63,558 bases of DNA from Pirellula sp. (GCA_013822725.1 PNKX01000026.1:1-63558); one strand, 5' to 3'. Positions 1 to 10,180 are shown, counted from the first letter of the stretch. Made by a program: numbers and translations. The notes: generated by a model from the sequence alone, not told the origin.

Positions 1-2197
1 GCGCGGAGAAGTAAAGCTCGCGGAGCGCGGCTTCGTCCGGCGGATCGCCGGCTGAGTTTGCGTCGTCGACGTCGGCGTGTAGCGCGGCGATTTCGAGTGG
101 CGTCAGTGCGCGACCGAAGATTCGTAGTTCATCGAACTCGCCATCTTTGAAACCGCGGTCGCGAAAACGCTCGCCAAGCGTGAAGGCGCCGCTGCCGTGC
201 GTGGCGAGGGTGGCGCTCTTTTGAATTTTGTCGCGAACCACGACGGTCGGCAGTTCCCGGCCGTTGAGGTAGAGCTTGAGGCCGGCGGCGCGGCTGGAGC
301 CGTCGTAGGCGACGGCGATGTGTTGCCACTCGCTCGCCTCGATCGGCTCGACGGCGCGAACGCCGATCGCGTTGCCGGGCCAGACGCGGTAGAGGCGGGC
401 CTCCAACACGCCGTCGGCGAGCATCAGATCGAAGCCGTTGTAGCCGACGTCGGTGCCGAACGTGCGTTGAGCGACGACAATGGGGAGCGGATTGTGCGCG
501 ACGTCGCGCAGCCAGAAGTCGACGGTGAAGGGGTCGGCGCGGTCGGCGTTCAGCAGATTCGGAACGTTGACGCCGTGGTCGCCGTCGCAGCGGATTGCCC
601 TGCCCTGGCAGCCATCGACGCGCGGCAGTCCGTTGGAGCTGGCGATGGCGGATTCGTGCGGGGCTTCGGCTTTCAGTTCGTCTTGATCGCCGTCGAAGGT
701 GAAGTGGGCGAGGAGGTCGGGCGCAGTCCCTCTCCCTGGAAGGGAGAGGTTAGGTGAGGGATTCTCGGAGTTTACATAACCGCTGCCGCCGACTGTACTG
801 GCGGCGTCGGGAATCCCTCCCTTTTTTGCTTCAAGAGGACTACCGCCCTGCGCTCGGTCGCCACTGGCGACCGTGCTCGGTTGCTCCCATCCCTGCGAGG
901 GAGGGGGATTGGAAGCCGCCCACGCAGCGAATCTTTCCCCTCCGTTGTTGATGGTTTCCGATAGTCGTAGTTCTGCTGTTACGACTGCAGCAGCAGCTTC
1001 GGCCAACTGCGTCTCTTGCTCCGCGGTCGGCAGCAGGAGCGTCGGCGAAGGGACCTTCGCCGCGTGATCGTACATACCGTTCTCGTCGATCGAATTGAAG
1101 AAGGCCGAGAGCGAGTAATAGTCGCGGGTGAGGATCGGATCGTATTTGTGATCATGGCAGCGGGCGCATTCCAGCGTGAGCGCCAGCATCGAGGAGCCGA
1201 ACGTATGGACTCGATCGGCGGCGTTCTCGGCCAACCACTCCTCGGCGATCGAGCCTCCTTCGTTCGTCATGCGGTGGAGACGATTGAAGGCGGTCGCGAG
1301 AATTTGATCACGTGCCGGATGCTCCAGAAGATCGCCAGCGAGTTGCCAAGTGAGAAACTGGTCGTATGGCAAATTGTCGTTGAAGGCCCGCACGACCCAA
1401 TCGCGGTAGGGCCACTGCGTATTGAGTTGATCAGACTGGTAGCCGAACGAATCGGCGTAGCGGGCGGCGTCGAGCCACGCGATTGCCTGGTGTTCGCCAA
1501 ACGCGGGGCTGGCGAGGAGTCGTTCTACGGCGGCGGCGAGTGCGGCATCGAGATCATCCGCAGCGACCGCTTCGAATTGCCGGATCTCTGCCACCGTCGG
1601 CGGCAAGCCGGTCAGGTCGAGCGAGAGGCGACGGAGGAGACGCAACGCAGCGGCGCGCTCGGCGGGAGCGAGTTGTTCGGCGCCGAGTCGCTGGAGCACG
1701 AAGCGATCGATTTCGTTACGGGGCGATGCAGTGTTCTCGACCTGCGGAACCGCGACTTCCGCGGGGAGCGGTTGAAAGGCCCAATGCTCAGTGTATTCGG
1801 CGCCGGCGGCAATCCAGTCGTGGAGGAGTTGCTTCTCCTCCGCAGTGAGCGACAGGTTCGACTCCGGCGGAGGCATCCGCATCGACTCGTCGTCGCTGGT
1901 GATGCGGGCGATCAATTCGCTCGCGTCGGGATCGCCGGCGACGACGACCGACTCGATGGCGCCGGCGCGGGTATCGAGGCGGAGCTCTGCCTCGCGGCGT
2001 TCGGCGTCGGGGCCGTGGCAGAAAAAGCACTTGTCGGAAAGGATCGGCCGGATGTCGCGATCGAAATCAGGCTTCGCGGCGTTCGCAGCTGCGCTAAACG
2101 ACGCGCCTAGTGCGAACGCCAGCGAAATCGAGGCGAGCACATGCTGCGGCACAGCGGTCCCTAGGCGTCGTCGCGAAGTCATCTGCCACTGGCTCAT
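1..2197 (-). CDS. Planctomycete cytochrome C / DUF1549 / LamG protein, C-terminus beyond the window edge
   Basis: Partial gene: 732 codons are open from an ATG at 2197 to base 2, and the rest lies outside the window. After a short N-terminal signal-like stretch (residues 22-40) comes a planctomycete cytochrome C domain with one haem motif, CFFCH (residues 57-61), followed by a conserved RMPP segment. A DUF1549 domain follows (WLDAARYADSFGY, then a second CARCHDHKYDP motif). The C-terminal part seen is a LamG/concanavalin-like fold (FTFDGD, then VDFWLRD). In this family the missing end is normally a DUF1553 (PSD1) domain. The proteins are exported and often sit in polysaccharide-degradation loci, but their reaction is not established. 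Residues about 415-490 are a low-complexity linker that carries palindromic repeat DNA in frame. Confidence 0.9.
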   Translation of the reverse strand, partial: MSQWQMTSRRRLGTAVPQHVLASISLAFALGASFSAAANAAKPDFDRDIRPILSDKCFFCHGPDAERREAELRLDTRAGAIESVVVAGDPDASELIARITSDDESMRMPPPESNLSLTAEEKQLLHDWIAAGAEYTEHWAFQPLPAEVAVPQVENTASPRNEIDRFVLQRLGAEQLAPAERAAALRLLRRLSLDLTGLPPTVAEIRQFEAVAADDLDAALAAAVERLLASPAFGEHQAIAWLDAARYADSFGYQSDQLNTQWPYRDWVVRAFNDNLPYDQFLTWQLAGDLLEHPARDQILATAFNRLHRMTNEGGSIAEEWLAENAADRVHTFGSSMLALTLECARCHDHKYDPILTRDYYSLSAFFNSIDENGMYDHAAKVPSPTLLLPTAEQETQLAEAAAAVVTAELRLSETINNGGERFAAWAASNPPPSQGWEQPSTVASGDRAQGGSPLEAKKGGIPDAASTVGGSGYVNSENPSPNLSLPGRGTAPDLLAHFTFDGDQDELKAEAPHESAIASSNGLPRVDGCQGRAIRCDGDHGVNVPNLLNADRADPFTVDFWLRDVAHNPLPIVVAQRTFGTDVGYNGFDLMLADGVLEARLYRVWPGNAIGVRAVEPIEASEWQHIAVAYDGSSRAAGLKLYLNGRELPTVVVRDKIQKSATLATHGSGAFTLGERFRDRGFKDGEFDELRIFGRALTPLEIAALHADVDDANSAGDPPDEAALRELYFSA
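729..912. repeat. Palindromic repeat cluster inside the DUF1549/LamG linker
   Basis: Three palindromic pieces lie within 185 bases of coding DNA. At 729-749 arms CCTCTCCC and GGGAGAGG flank a 5-base loop. At 856-872 there is a perfect 17-base palindrome, GGTCGCCACTGGCGACC. At about 888-910 there is a CCCATCCCT/AGGGAGGGGG pair. They encode only the low-complexity linker between two recognisable domains, so they look like repeat DNA that entered the gene without breaking the frame. Confidence 0.6.
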
Positions 2198-2420
2198 GCG
2201 CTATCCTGAAGAGTCACTTGCGAGTGCAGTCGACGCGCTTGGCGGACGATCGGCTCGAAGCTCTCTTCATTCTCTTATGCGATGTGCGGTCAATGCAAGT
2301 TATGAGCCGGCGAATCGACAGTTGATTTGCGTCCGTTTTTGCCATATCGCTTTGCGATTTCGGAACAGTTAGGTCGTTGGCAACGCCATCACCAATATTG
2401 CGGAGCCGGGCGTAGAGGAC

Positions 2421-4055
2421 TTATTGGCTTTCGTCCGCTGCCGCCGATTTGCTTTGCCCAGCGAGCTTCATCGCGGCTATTTCCGCCTGCCGGCTGTAGT
2501 CGATGGACTCGCCGAGGATTCGCATCGCCTCCTGATCAGCGTGGAAACCCATGGAGTTCTCGCTGCTGATGAAATCGAGCCGCCACATCGCCTGGCGCTG
2601 AAGCTTGTCGATCTCGGCAAGTTGCTCGCGGGTAGCGCCGGCGGCTTGGGCCGTCTTGATGGCATCGAGCATGTCTGTCATCGCGATCGCGGCCCGATCG
2701 AGCTGCTCGCGGGTGCGCGACTGAATGACGTCGACGCGGCCACGGAGCTCCGCCTCGGGGACGTTGTGGCAGGTTTGGCAAGCGCGGTTGATGTTGTGCA
2801 AGGGACTGCGAACCCAGTGGCTGCTGACCTTCATCGCCCCCTGGCGTTCATACGGCATGTGGCAATCGGCGCAGCTGACGCCGCTGCGAGCGTGAATGCC
2901 TTGGCTCCAAAGTTCGAACTCAGGATGTTGCGCCTTCAACACATGCGCGCTGGTTTCGCCATGTTCGAAATCGTAAAAGGGCGTGCCGTCGGGGAACTTG
3001 TGATCGGCATAGGTGGCTTCGATCTGCTCGACCTTCAGCCCCTTGTTCCAAGGAAAGAAGAGCGTCTCCTTGGAGCCGCAGTAGTATTCGACGTGGCACT
3101 GGCCGCAGACGAAGCTGCGCATTTCTTGACGCGTTGCGTCGACGTTGGGATCGTACGGCTGGCTGCGCTTGCCGGCGCGCCAGCGCTCGATGCTCGGCAA
3201 GTGCGGGACGTCGGCGTCGCTTTCGGCGAGAGCTGCGATGCCGCGAATGAACCCAGGGCGGGTGACGCGAACCTGCATGGTTTGGGGGTCGTGGCAATCG
3301 ACGCAGCCGACGGGATGGGCGGTGCCGCCGAAATGGGCGTCGGCGGCGTTCTCGTCGGTCGGCGGTTCATTCTTGGCGGCGTTGGGCGACTCGATCGCTC
3401 GTCTTGAGGCCAGCGAGCCGTCGGGCGTCTTGAGGAGTTCGGCATGTGCCGTTTGGTAGTCCATCGCCGCGGCAAGCTCGAAGCCTTTCATCACCGCTGG
3501 CCAGTTGAAGTCGGCGCCGAGCGCAGCGGCGTCCGCCGGCTCTCCGGCGGCTTCCAGCCCCAGACGACGATACGTCGGCGCGATCGCCGCGTGGCAGTGG
3601 AGGCAGGCGCCCGACTGCGGTCGCTCGGTGACGCGTTCCGTTGCTTCCTGATCGCCGAGCATGTAGGCGTGCCCGCGCGCTTCGCGATAGTCGAGACTAA
3701 AGGCGTAGCCCGCGTAGAGTCGCTTGAGCCAAGGGTCGGACTCTAGTTTGCTGGGAGGCATGGCGCTGGAGCCGCCATGTTCGGTTTCATCGTCGTCGAC
3801 CGTGCGGCGATAGGTGTCAAATTGGAACGGCCAGTTCATGCCCCACGGTTCGGTGTCTGTCGTCGTCTCGTCGACTTCGACCAATCTGACAAAGGGAGTT
3901 CGCGACTCTTGTCGATGCTCGAAGATCGTGACCAGCAGCGCGGTGACTCCGAAGGTGACCACGGCGATGATCGCCAACAGGCCGGCCCAGAGGAGACTGC
4001 GGCGACGTGACGGAGGTGCGACTGACGACGCGAGCGGAGCCGGTTCATGATTCAT
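2421..4055 (-). CDS. nrfA: Ammonia-forming pentahaem cytochrome c nitrite reductase NrfA
   Basis: Catalyses six-electron reduction of nitrite to ammonium outside the cytoplasmic membrane, receiving electrons from NrfH. The 544-residue protein has an N-terminal membrane segment (about 21-44) and five haem motifs: CLHCH (151-155), CVDCH (251-255), CGQCH (317-321), CADCH (395-399) and CQTCH (426-430). The HVEYY segment after the third motif supplies the calcium-site Glu323 and catalytic Tyr324. K374, Q376 and H377 in [10 protein letters not shown] match the other calcium and active-site positions. The oddity is the first motif: the active-site haem usually has CXXCK, whereas here it is CXXCH, a variant known in some NrfA groups. 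It lies 55 bases downstream of nrfH on the same strand, which fits an nrfHA operon. The retained N-terminal helix suggests an anchored rather than freely periplasmic form. Confidence 0.95.
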   Translation of the reverse strand: MNHEPAPLASSVAPPSRRRSLLWAGLLAIIAVVTFGVTALLVTIFEHRQESRTPFVRLVEVDETTTDTEPWGMNWPFQFDTYRRTVDDDETEHGGSSAMPPSKLESDPWLKRLYAGYAFSLDYREARGHAYMLGDQEATERVTERPQSGACLHCHAAIAPTYRRLGLEAAGEPADAAALGADFNWPAVMKGFELAAAMDYQTAHAELLKTPDGSLASRRAIESPNAAKNEPPTDENAADAHFGGTAHPVGCVDCHDPQTMQVRVTRPGFIRGIAALAESDADVPHLPSIERWRAGKRSQPYDPNVDATRQEMRSFVCGQCHVEYYCGSKETLFFPWNKGLKVEQIEATYADHKFPDGTPFYDFEHGETSAHVLKAQHPEFELWSQGIHARSGVSCADCHMPYERQGAMKVSSHWVRSPLHNINRACQTCHNVPEAELRGRVDVIQSRTREQLDRAAIAMTDMLDAIKTAQAAGATREQLAEIDKLQRQAMWRLDFISSENSMGFHADQEAMRILGESIDYSRQAEIAAMKLAGQSKSAAADESQ

Positions 4056-4110
4056 CGAAGTCTCGCTTCAAAAATCGCGTGGAATCGTGGAATGACGTGG
4101 AGAAGTACCA

Positions 4111-4626
4111 TTACCGCAACGCGTGGCCGACGTCGCTGTGGCAGTGAACGCATGAGGGCCATTCGCCGTTGGGACCGCCTATGGCCAACTCATGTACAAA
4201 ATCGGCGTGACAATGAATACAAGTTCCCTGAGTCACGCGTCGATTGCGGGGCTTGATCTGGATCGGGTCGTGGAAGTTTTCCAGAGTGAACGCCAGCGAG
4301 TGAAAGAAGCCGTTGTCCCCCTTGACGATCCATTTGCCGATCGGGTGGTGGGGTAAATGGCAGTCGTTGCAGACCGCCACATGGCGGTGACTGCTGTTTT
4401 GCCATGAGTCGAAGTGATCCTGCATGACATGGCAGTTCACGCACATCGTCGGGTCGTTGCTGAGATAACTCCACCCTTTGCCATAGCCGAAGGTGAAGGC
4501 GCCGACGCCGCCTAAAACGCCAAGCATCACGGCCAAGGAGACGGCCCAAGGAGCAAGACGCCGCCGCTTAAGCGTCGATGCCGCTAGAGTCGGCGGTAAC
4601 GAAGTGGTGTTCGAAGAGTCGTCCAA
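4111..4626 (-). CDS. nrfH: Tetrahaem quinol dehydrogenase NrfH (NapC/NirT family)
   Basis: Membrane-anchored tetrahaem cytochrome that oxidises menaquinol and passes electrons to NrfA. The 171 residues contain one N-terminal membrane helix (about 26-46) and four CXXCH motifs (CVNCH, CNDCH, CIHCH, CVHCH), the normal count and size for NrfH. The MCVNCHVM segment resembles the NrfH first-haem region, where methionine is an unusual ligand. The start is probably a TTG at 4626, with GAGGA eight bases upstream. It is the first gene of the nrfHA pair, and the 106 bases between it and the upstream ATPase gene should hold the promoter, though I could not assign -35/-10 boxes with confidence. Confidence 0.93.
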   Translation of the reverse strand: MDDSSNTTSLPPTLAASTLKRRRLAPWAVSLAVMLGVLGGVGAFTFGYGKGWSYLSNDPTMCVNCHVMQDHFDSWQNSSHRHVAVCNDCHLPHHPIGKWIVKGDNGFFHSLAFTLENFHDPIQIKPRNRRVTQGTCIHCHADFVHELAIGGPNGEWPSCVHCHSDVGHALR

Positions 4627-4732
4627 CGTGAAGATCCTCAGTCAGCGACATGCATGAGAGGTGATGAGTGTAACCATGGCGTCAACAAGCGAAGCGACGA
4701 CGTTATCAAGTAAAACATAAGAGATCCGCATT

Positions 4733-7450
4733 CTAGCTTGATGCCACACTCTCAGGATAGCAGTGGCGCAAAATCAACTTGGTCAATTCCAGCACCGGCG
4801 AGACGCTTGCCGAGACCAAGAGCGTGAGTCCCCAGTCGGCGATGGTTAGGGGGACGGCGTCGAAAGCGGCATTGAGCGGCGAGTACATGACGATCATGGT
4901 CAGCAGCGCCGCCTCCCACCAGACGGCTAGGTTTAACCAGCGATTGGCCAGCGGGCGGATGAAGACGCTATTGCGATCTGAGCGGAAGTTGTACGCCTTG
5001 AAGAGTTGAATCAACACGAGCGAGACGAAGGTCATCGTCATCGCCGCGGGGAGCCCTTTGCCGACGTGGAGCGCCCAGGCAAACAGGCCAAGGTTGACGA
5101 CGGCCGACCACAAGCCGCCGACTGCCATGAGCGTAATCACGGGTCGCGTAAAGATGCCGCTGCGAGGCGCGCGAGGCCGCTGCTTCATCAGACCAGGCTC
5201 GGCGGGATCGACTGCGAGAGCCAGCGCCGGCAGGCCGTCCGTAGCGAGATTCACGTAGAGGATTTGCACGGCAGTGAGCGGCATCGGCATGCCAAGCGCG
5301 GCCGCCCCCGCCATCAGGCCAATCTCGCCGATGTTGGAAGAAAGGAGGAACATCAGATATTTTTTGATGTTCTCGTAGATGGCGCGCCCCTCTTCCACTG
5401 CCGCGACGATCGACGCGAAGTTTTCGTCGGTGAGCGTCATCGCCGCGGCTTCCTTGGTGACGTCGGTCCCAGTGATTCCCATCGCGATGCCGATGTCTGC
5501 CTTTTTAAGGGCTGGAGCGTCGTTGACGCCGTCGCCTGTCATGGCCACGATGGCGCCGCGGCGCTGCAATGCGTCGACCAGGCGCAGCTTGTGCGCCGGC
5601 GACACGCGGGCGTAGACCTGAGTGCATTCCACGAGTTTGTCGAGTTCACTCGGCGAAGCGTTCTCTAATTGGGCGCCAGTGACGACTTGATGCGGGCACG
5701 CGAGATCGAGAATGGCCAGTTGGGTCGCGACTGCGGCTGCCGTCCGCGGGTGATCGCCGGTGATCATGATGGTGCGGATCCCGGCAGCGCGACAGGCGGC
5801 GATGGCGCGTTGCGCCTCGGGGCGCGGCGGGTCGATCATTCCCACGAAGCCAAGGAAGGTGAGTTCGGTTTTGGCCGCGGCAGCATCGTTCGTCGCCTTC
5901 CTCGCCACGGCTAGGACGCGCAGGGCGTCGTCGGCGAATTGTTGGGCGATAGTCGCCATCTTTTGGCGGCGATCGTCGTCCAGTGGTTCAAGCGAACTGG
6001 GCATGAGGATGTGAACGGAGTCGGCGAGGATTACCTCGGGCGCACCCTTCGTGTAGGCAACTGCGCCGTGCGGCCCATCGTGCAGCGTCGTCATGCGCTT
6101 GGTTTCGGAGGAGAAGGGAATTTCTCCGACGCGCGGGAAATCTCGTTGCAGTTGAGTTTGATTCAAATTGGCTTTCGCCGCGACGACGATGAGTGCTCCT
6201 TCCGTCGGATCGCCATGAACTTGCCAACGACAGGCGTGTTCATCGAGGACGACGCGGGCGTCGCAGGCGAGCATCCCAGCGGTGAGAAGTTCGCGGACGG
6301 CTGTGGGCGGTTCAATCGACTGGCCGGATGATCGAAACTCGCCGATTGGCTCGTAGCCGGCGCCGGTGACTTCATAAACTTCGCCGGCCGCCCAAATTCG
6401 CACGGCCGTCATTTCGTCCTTGGTGAGCGTTCCTGTTTTGTCGGTGCAGATGACGGTCGTGCAACCGAGCGTTTCGACTGCCGGCAAGCGCCGCACCAGC
6501 GCGTTGCGCTTGGCCATCCGCTGGACGCCGATGGCGAGCGAGATCGTGACTATGGCCGGCAGCGCCTCAGGAACGACGGCCACTGCGAGCGCGACGCCGA
6601 AGAGGAGCATTTCCAACAGCGGCTGTCCGCGCACCACGCCGGCCGCGACGATGACGGCCACGACGGCGATCGCCGCCTTGCCGAGCGTTCTGCCTACTCG
6701 ATCGAGATTGATCTGGAGGGGAGTTTTTCCGGAGTCGACTCCTTTCATCAAGCGGGCGACGCCGCCGAACTCGGTTTCCATGCCGGTCGCCGTGACGACG
6801 CCGCGGCCGCGGCCGTAGGTGACGACCGTGCCGGCGAAGACCATGTTACTGCGTTCCGCCAGTGGAGCGTCGTCGGCGAGCGTATCGGCGGCCTGTTTCT
6901 CCGCGGCGGTCGATTCTCCGGTGAGGGCGGATTCCTCAACTTGCAGGTTGACTGCTTCAATCAGTCGGCAGTCGGCGGGCGTTCGGTCACCGGGGTGCAG
7001 GAGAATGACGTCGCCAGGGACGAGCTCGCGCGCGAGTACCTCAATCTCTTCGCCGCCGCGAATCGCCTTGGCTTGAGGGGCTGCCAGCTTGCGGAGGGCT
7101 TCGAGGGCGCGCCCGGCGCGAAATTCTTGAATGAAACCAAGCAGCGCAGCGAACAGAACGATGACGGTGATCACCGCCGCCTCGACCGCATGGCCCATGG
7201 CCGCCGATACGAGCGTGGCGGCGATGAGAATGACGATCAGCACATTCTTGAACTGGGCGGCAAGCAGTTGCCAGACGCTGAAACGAGAGGGGGCTTGCAG
7301 TTCGTTCGGGCCGAATTTATCGAGCCGTTGCGCCGCCTCTGCGGGGGCGAGCCCTTCAGGACCGGACTGAAATTGCTCGAATAGCGCCTTGAGTGGCACG
7401 ACATGCGCGACGAGGCTGGTCGACGTTCGATCGGCAACGGCTGTATCCAT
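4733..7450 (-). CDS. Cation-transporting P-type ATPase, calcium-ATPase-like (P2 type)
   Basis: ATP-driven cation pump of the cytoplasmic membrane, most like bacterial Ca2+ ATPases. All P-type landmarks are present: an N-terminal cation-ATPase domain (PNELQAP), the actuator motif LTGES, the M4 segment VAVVPEALPAI, the phosphorylation motif CTDKTGTLT, the nucleotide-binding KGAPEVI, and TGDGVNDAPALKKADIG in the hinge. M6 reads NLATDGLPALALAVD, the P2-type ion site. The ATG at 7450 gives 905 residues, the usual size. The frame stays open to a GTG at 7564 (943 residues), but those extra 38 residues resemble nothing in the family. The ion specificity (Ca2+ rather than Mn2+ or Na+) is inferred from overall resemblance. 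Confidence 0.93.
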   Translation of the reverse strand: MDTAVADRTSTSLVAHVVPLKALFEQFQSGPEGLAPAEAAQRLDKFGPNELQAPSRFSVWQLLAAQFKNVLIVILIAATLVSAAMGHAVEAAVITVIVLFAALLGFIQEFRAGRALEALRKLAAPQAKAIRGGEEIEVLARELVPGDVILLHPGDRTPADCRLIEAVNLQVEESALTGESTAAEKQAADTLADDAPLAERSNMVFAGTVVTYGRGRGVVTATGMETEFGGVARLMKGVDSGKTPLQINLDRVGRTLGKAAIAVVAVIVAAGVVRGQPLLEMLLFGVALAVAVVPEALPAIVTISLAIGVQRMAKRNALVRRLPAVETLGCTTVICTDKTGTLTKDEMTAVRIWAAGEVYEVTGAGYEPIGEFRSSGQSIEPPTAVRELLTAGMLACDARVVLDEHACRWQVHGDPTEGALIVVAAKANLNQTQLQRDFPRVGEIPFSSETKRMTTLHDGPHGAVAYTKGAPEVILADSVHILMPSSLEPLDDDRRQKMATIAQQFADDALRVLAVARKATNDAAAAKTELTFLGFVGMIDPPRPEAQRAIAACRAAGIRTIMITGDHPRTAAAVATQLAILDLACPHQVVTGAQLENASPSELDKLVECTQVYARVSPAHKLRLVDALQRRGAIVAMTGDGVNDAPALKKADIGIAMGITGTDVTKEAAAMTLTDENFASIVAAVEEGRAIYENIKKYLMFLLSSNIGEIGLMAGAAALGMPMPLTAVQILYVNLATDGLPALALAVDPAEPGLMKQRPRAPRSGIFTRPVITLMAVGGLWSAVVNLGLFAWALHVGKGLPAAMTMTFVSLVLIQLFKAYNFRSDRNSVFIRPLANRWLNLAVWWEAALLTMIVMYSPLNAAFDAVPLTIADWGLTLLVSASVSPVLELTKLILRHCYPESVASS

Positions 7451-7621
7451 TTGGCTCTGTTTTGCAGAGGAGTGCGTCGATGTGGCGCGCAGGAACCCGG
7501 CGAGACGGCGAAAAGGTCCCACGCGCCCCATTCCGATAGTCGCAAGTGGCAAAGCCTGTTCCACTTTCGCACAGTCCTAGGTGATGGCGAGGGAAGTGGC
7601 AGATAGAGATGAAGCGGGCGC

Positions 7622-7659
7622 AAAAAAAATGAGCCGTCGCCGGTAATCCGGGACGGCTC
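7622..7659 (-). terminator. Rho-independent terminator (minus strand)
   Basis: On the minus strand an 8-bp stem, GAGCCGTC/GACGGCTC, is followed by A and then eight T residues (plus-strand A-run 7622-7629). It lies 45 bases after the stop of the minus-strand membrane-protein gene at 7705 and before the ATPase gene, so it should separate the two transcripts. Confidence 0.8.
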
Positions 7660-7704
7660 AAAACAGGCTAGCCATTTCTCTATCCCTGTCGCTCGCGGAC
7701 CGAT

Positions 7705-8103
7705 TCAAGTCATGCCTGCCGTTTCACTTTTCTTTGCCGCCCCGTAGTGGGCCGACAGCAGGTACATGAACCCAGGAACCGCGAACAACATGGCGGGCGA
7801 CTCAGCGACGACCTGGGCGGCGGTGCCGCCGTACAGGCTGGCGATGAAGAAGAGCGCCGTGCCAACGAGGCTCAGCACCCCGCCGAGCAGCGCACGCTTC
7901 CAGCCGATGGCGTAACCGCAGAAGACGACGGCGAGCATCGCCGCTTGCAGGTAGGTCGCGGCCACAGGCTTGAAGTCGGGGCGAAACGCCTCGGCGACGA
8001 CGAACCCTACCCAGCTGACAAACAACACGGCGCCGGCGACTCCAGCGCCGATATGCAGAACCTCCGCCCATTCCATGCGACGACTGTGAGTTGAAACGTA
8101 CAT
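7705..8103 (-). CDS. Small four-helix membrane protein of unknown function
   Basis: I do not recognise a named family with confidence. The 132 residues contain four clear hydrophobic helices: about 17-38 (AGVAGAVLFVSWVGFVVAEA), 48-66, 70-90 and 104-118. The intervening loops are short and the tail is basic (AAKKSETAGMT). The layout resembles small DUF7670-type membrane proteins that are common in bacteria. The start at 8103 has AAGGA about nine bases upstream. It is a single-gene unit closed by the terminator at 7622-7659. Confidence 0.6.
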   Translation of the reverse strand: MYVSTHSRRMEWAEVLHIGAGVAGAVLFVSWVGFVVAEAFRPDFKPVAATYLQAAMLAVVFCGYAIGWKRALLGGVLSLVGTALFFIASLYGGTAAQVVAESPAMLFAVPGFMYLLSAHYGAAKKSETAGMT

Positions 8104-8483
8104 CTTTCACCATCCTTCCCAGATCGTGACCGTGCGGCCAGTAAGAGTTCTTCGAGTTGCCTTCTGCAATTTGCAACGTGCGTGCCATCCCCGCATTGGG
8201 GGCGCCTGCAGGTTGTAAGCAACGGCTCAGGCTAGAGATGCGACGATAGCAGAGCGGGCGATCGGCTTTATTGAATGTTATGCGGCGCGCAGGTCCGGCG
8301 CGCGGCATGTGCTGCGGAGCGCGCACGCGCAGCGGGGTCACGTGAAATCTCGCTGGATTTGTGGCCTCGGCAATTGGCGCCGCTTATGCAGTGATTGCCT
8401 CCAGCGTAGCGACGACCGACCAGGAGGGGCGGTGGGCGACGCAGCTTCTCACTAAGCAGCCGTCAGCGCTGCGGAGGGACATC
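8104..8483. other. Intergenic region between two divergent genes
   Basis: About 380 bases separate the divergent membrane-protein and BON genes, so promoters for both should be here. I see a GC-rich inverted stretch around 8284-8302 (GCGCGC on both sides of AGGTCCG) but no convincing -35/-10 pair and no RNA gene. Confidence 0.4.
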
Positions 8484-8843
8484 ATGAATGCCATTGCTGC
8501 CGATCCTGTGCGGAAGGCGACTCGCAATCGCGTCGATCAGCCCCGCTTGGCGCCGACTGGCGCAGCACGAGAATTGTTGGCGAATCACCCGCACTTTCGC
8601 GGGCGAGCGGACCGCTTCCGATTGGAACTGTGCGACGGGGCCCTGGTCGTCGAGGGGGTTGTTCCCTCGTTCTATTTAAAGCAGCTGCTGCAACAAGTCT
8701 TGCGGAACGTCCGCGGCGTGAGGCAGATCCAGAATCGCGTCGCCGTCGTGAATGCGTACGGGCTGAGCAGCCACGATTCACGTTTGGCGGCTCAATCGGA
8801 AACGACCGGCACCTGCCAACCCTCGGCGGGCAATACCGACTGA
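8484..8843 (+). CDS. BON-domain protein
   Basis: A 119-residue protein with one BON domain (about residues 43-90: [18 protein letters not shown], then a helix ending in [15 protein letters not shown]). BON domains occur in envelope and stress proteins and are thought to bind phospholipid or ligands. There is no signal peptide, so a cytoplasmic location is likely. The ATG at 8484 is preceded by GGAGGG with good spacing; the frame is open further upstream to 8361 but that part lacks domain character. The 3' end overlaps the convergent zwf gene by 52 bases. Confidence 0.75.
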   Translation: MNAIAADPVRKATRNRVDQPRLAPTGAARELLANHPHFRGRADRFRLELCDGALVVEGVVPSFYLKQLLQQVLRNVRGVRQIQNRVAVVNAYGLSSHDSRLAAQSETTGTCQPSAGNTD

Positions 8844-10168
8844 TTGACCTCCGACGGTCCCCAAGTTCCCGGTTCATACTCGTAAACCGGCGAACCGGCC
8901 TTCAGCGCCGGATCGACGATTCGCCACGCCTCTTCGACGTAATCTTCGCGCGCAAAGAGCGTTGCGTCGCCGGCCATCGCGTCGCCGAGCAGTCGCTCGT
9001 AGGCGTCGACTTCGCCCGCCTGCGGATGGCGGCCGGTGATCGACTCGACGCAGACGCCTTGCGACTCGTCATTTGGTTTGACGACCATCATCCCGAGCGC
9101 GAACGCAATGTCGGGGCTGATGCGAATGCGGACGTAGTTTGACTTCAGATCATAGTTGTCGTACATCGTCGGCGGCTTGCGGAGCCGGACGACCATCTCG
9201 GTGCAGGTGACCGGCAGATTCTTCCCGGCGCGCAGATAGAACGGCACCCCGCGCCAGCGCCACGAATCGACCTCGAGCTTCATCGCGGCGAACGTCTCGA
9301 CCTGCGAATCGGCGGCAACGCCCGGCTCTTGAAGGTAGCCGCGGAATTGACCGCGGACGAGGTTCGCTGACTCGAGCGGCGGCATGGCGCGCAGCACTTT
9401 TACCTTTTCGTCGCGAATCGACTCGCTGTCGGTTCGCACTGGCGGCTCCATCGCCAGGTTGACCAGTACTTGGAAGAGGTGATTCTGGATGACGTCGCGA
9501 ATCGTGCCGACTTGGTCGTAGAAGCCGCCGCGTCCCTGGACGCCGAAGTTCTCGGCCATGGTGATCTGCACGCTTTCGACATGCTCGCGGTTCCAGAACG
9601 GTTCTAGAAAGGAATTCGCGAACCGGAAGAAGAGCATGTTGTGAACGGGGGCTTTGCCGAGATAGTGGTCGATGCGGAAGATCGACTTCTCGTCAAAGGT
9701 TTTCAGCAAGATTTGATTGAGCGCTTGGGCCGAAGCGAGATCGCGACCGAACGGCTTTTCGATGATGACGCGGGCGTTCTTGGCGCAGTTGGCTTTGGCG
9801 AGTTGTTCGACCACCAGTCCGAAGACCGAGGGGGGGATCGCCAGGTAATGCGCCGGACGTTCGGCATTGCCGAGTTCTCGGCGGATTGCTTGGAACGTGG
9901 AGGCGTCGTTGTAGTCGCCGTCGACGTAACGCAGCAGTCCCAAGAGTTTTTCGAATGCCGCGTCGTCGGCGTCGCCATGCTTCGCGACGCTGTCGCGGGC
10001 TCGCGCGCGGAGTTGTTCCAGTCCCCAGCCTGCTTTGGCAACGCCAATGACCGGGAGGTTCAGCCGCCCGCGCTTCACCATCGCGTGGAGCGACGGGAAT
10101 ATCTTCTTGTAGGCAAGATCACCGGTCGCGCCGAAGAAAACCAGCGCATCGGAGTGGAGCGAGTCCAT
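8792..10168 (-). CDS. zwf: Glucose-6-phosphate 1-dehydrogenase
   Basis: Oxidises glucose 6-phosphate to 6-phosphogluconolactone with NAD(P)+, the entry to the oxidative pentose phosphate pathway. The N-terminus has the Rossmann motif [12 protein letters not shown], and the substrate-binding signature RIDHYLGK is intact. At 458 residues it is slightly shorter than the usual 480-500. It starts 12 bases after the gnd stop, so the two are almost certainly co-transcribed. No pgl (6-phosphogluconolactonase) gene lies nearby. The start ATG follows AGGGATAAAA. Confidence 0.96.
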   Translation of the reverse strand: MDSLHSDALVFFGATGDLAYKKIFPSLHAMVKRGRLNLPVIGVAKAGWGLEQLRARARDSVAKHGDADDAAFEKLLGLLRYVDGDYNDASTFQAIRRELGNAERPAHYLAIPPSVFGLVVEQLAKANCAKNARVIIEKPFGRDLASAQALNQILLKTFDEKSIFRIDHYLGKAPVHNMLFFRFANSFLEPFWNREHVESVQITMAENFGVQGRGGFYDQVGTIRDVIQNHLFQVLVNLAMEPPVRTDSESIRDEKVKVLRAMPPLESANLVRGQFRGYLQEPGVAADSQVETFAAMKLEVDSWRWRGVPFYLRAGKNLPVTCTEMVVRLRKPPTMYDNYDLKSNYVRIRISPDIAFALGMMVVKPNDESQGVCVESITGRHPQAGEVDAYERLLGDAMAGDATLFAREDYVEEAWRIVDPALKAGSPVYEYEPGTWGPSEVNQSVLPAEGWQVPVVSD

Positions 10169-10180
10169 CTATTTTTATCC

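Noticed and set aside
1016..2110. A 364-codon plus-strand open frame
   Set aside because: It is the mirror of the real minus-strand cytochrome/DUF1549 gene, whose frame has clear CFFCH and CARCHDHKYDP motifs. The plus-strand translation is Arg/Glu-rich and domain-free.
2424..3407. A 327-codon plus-strand open frame
   Set aside because: It lies antisense to nrfA, which has five haem motifs. It has no domain or start context.
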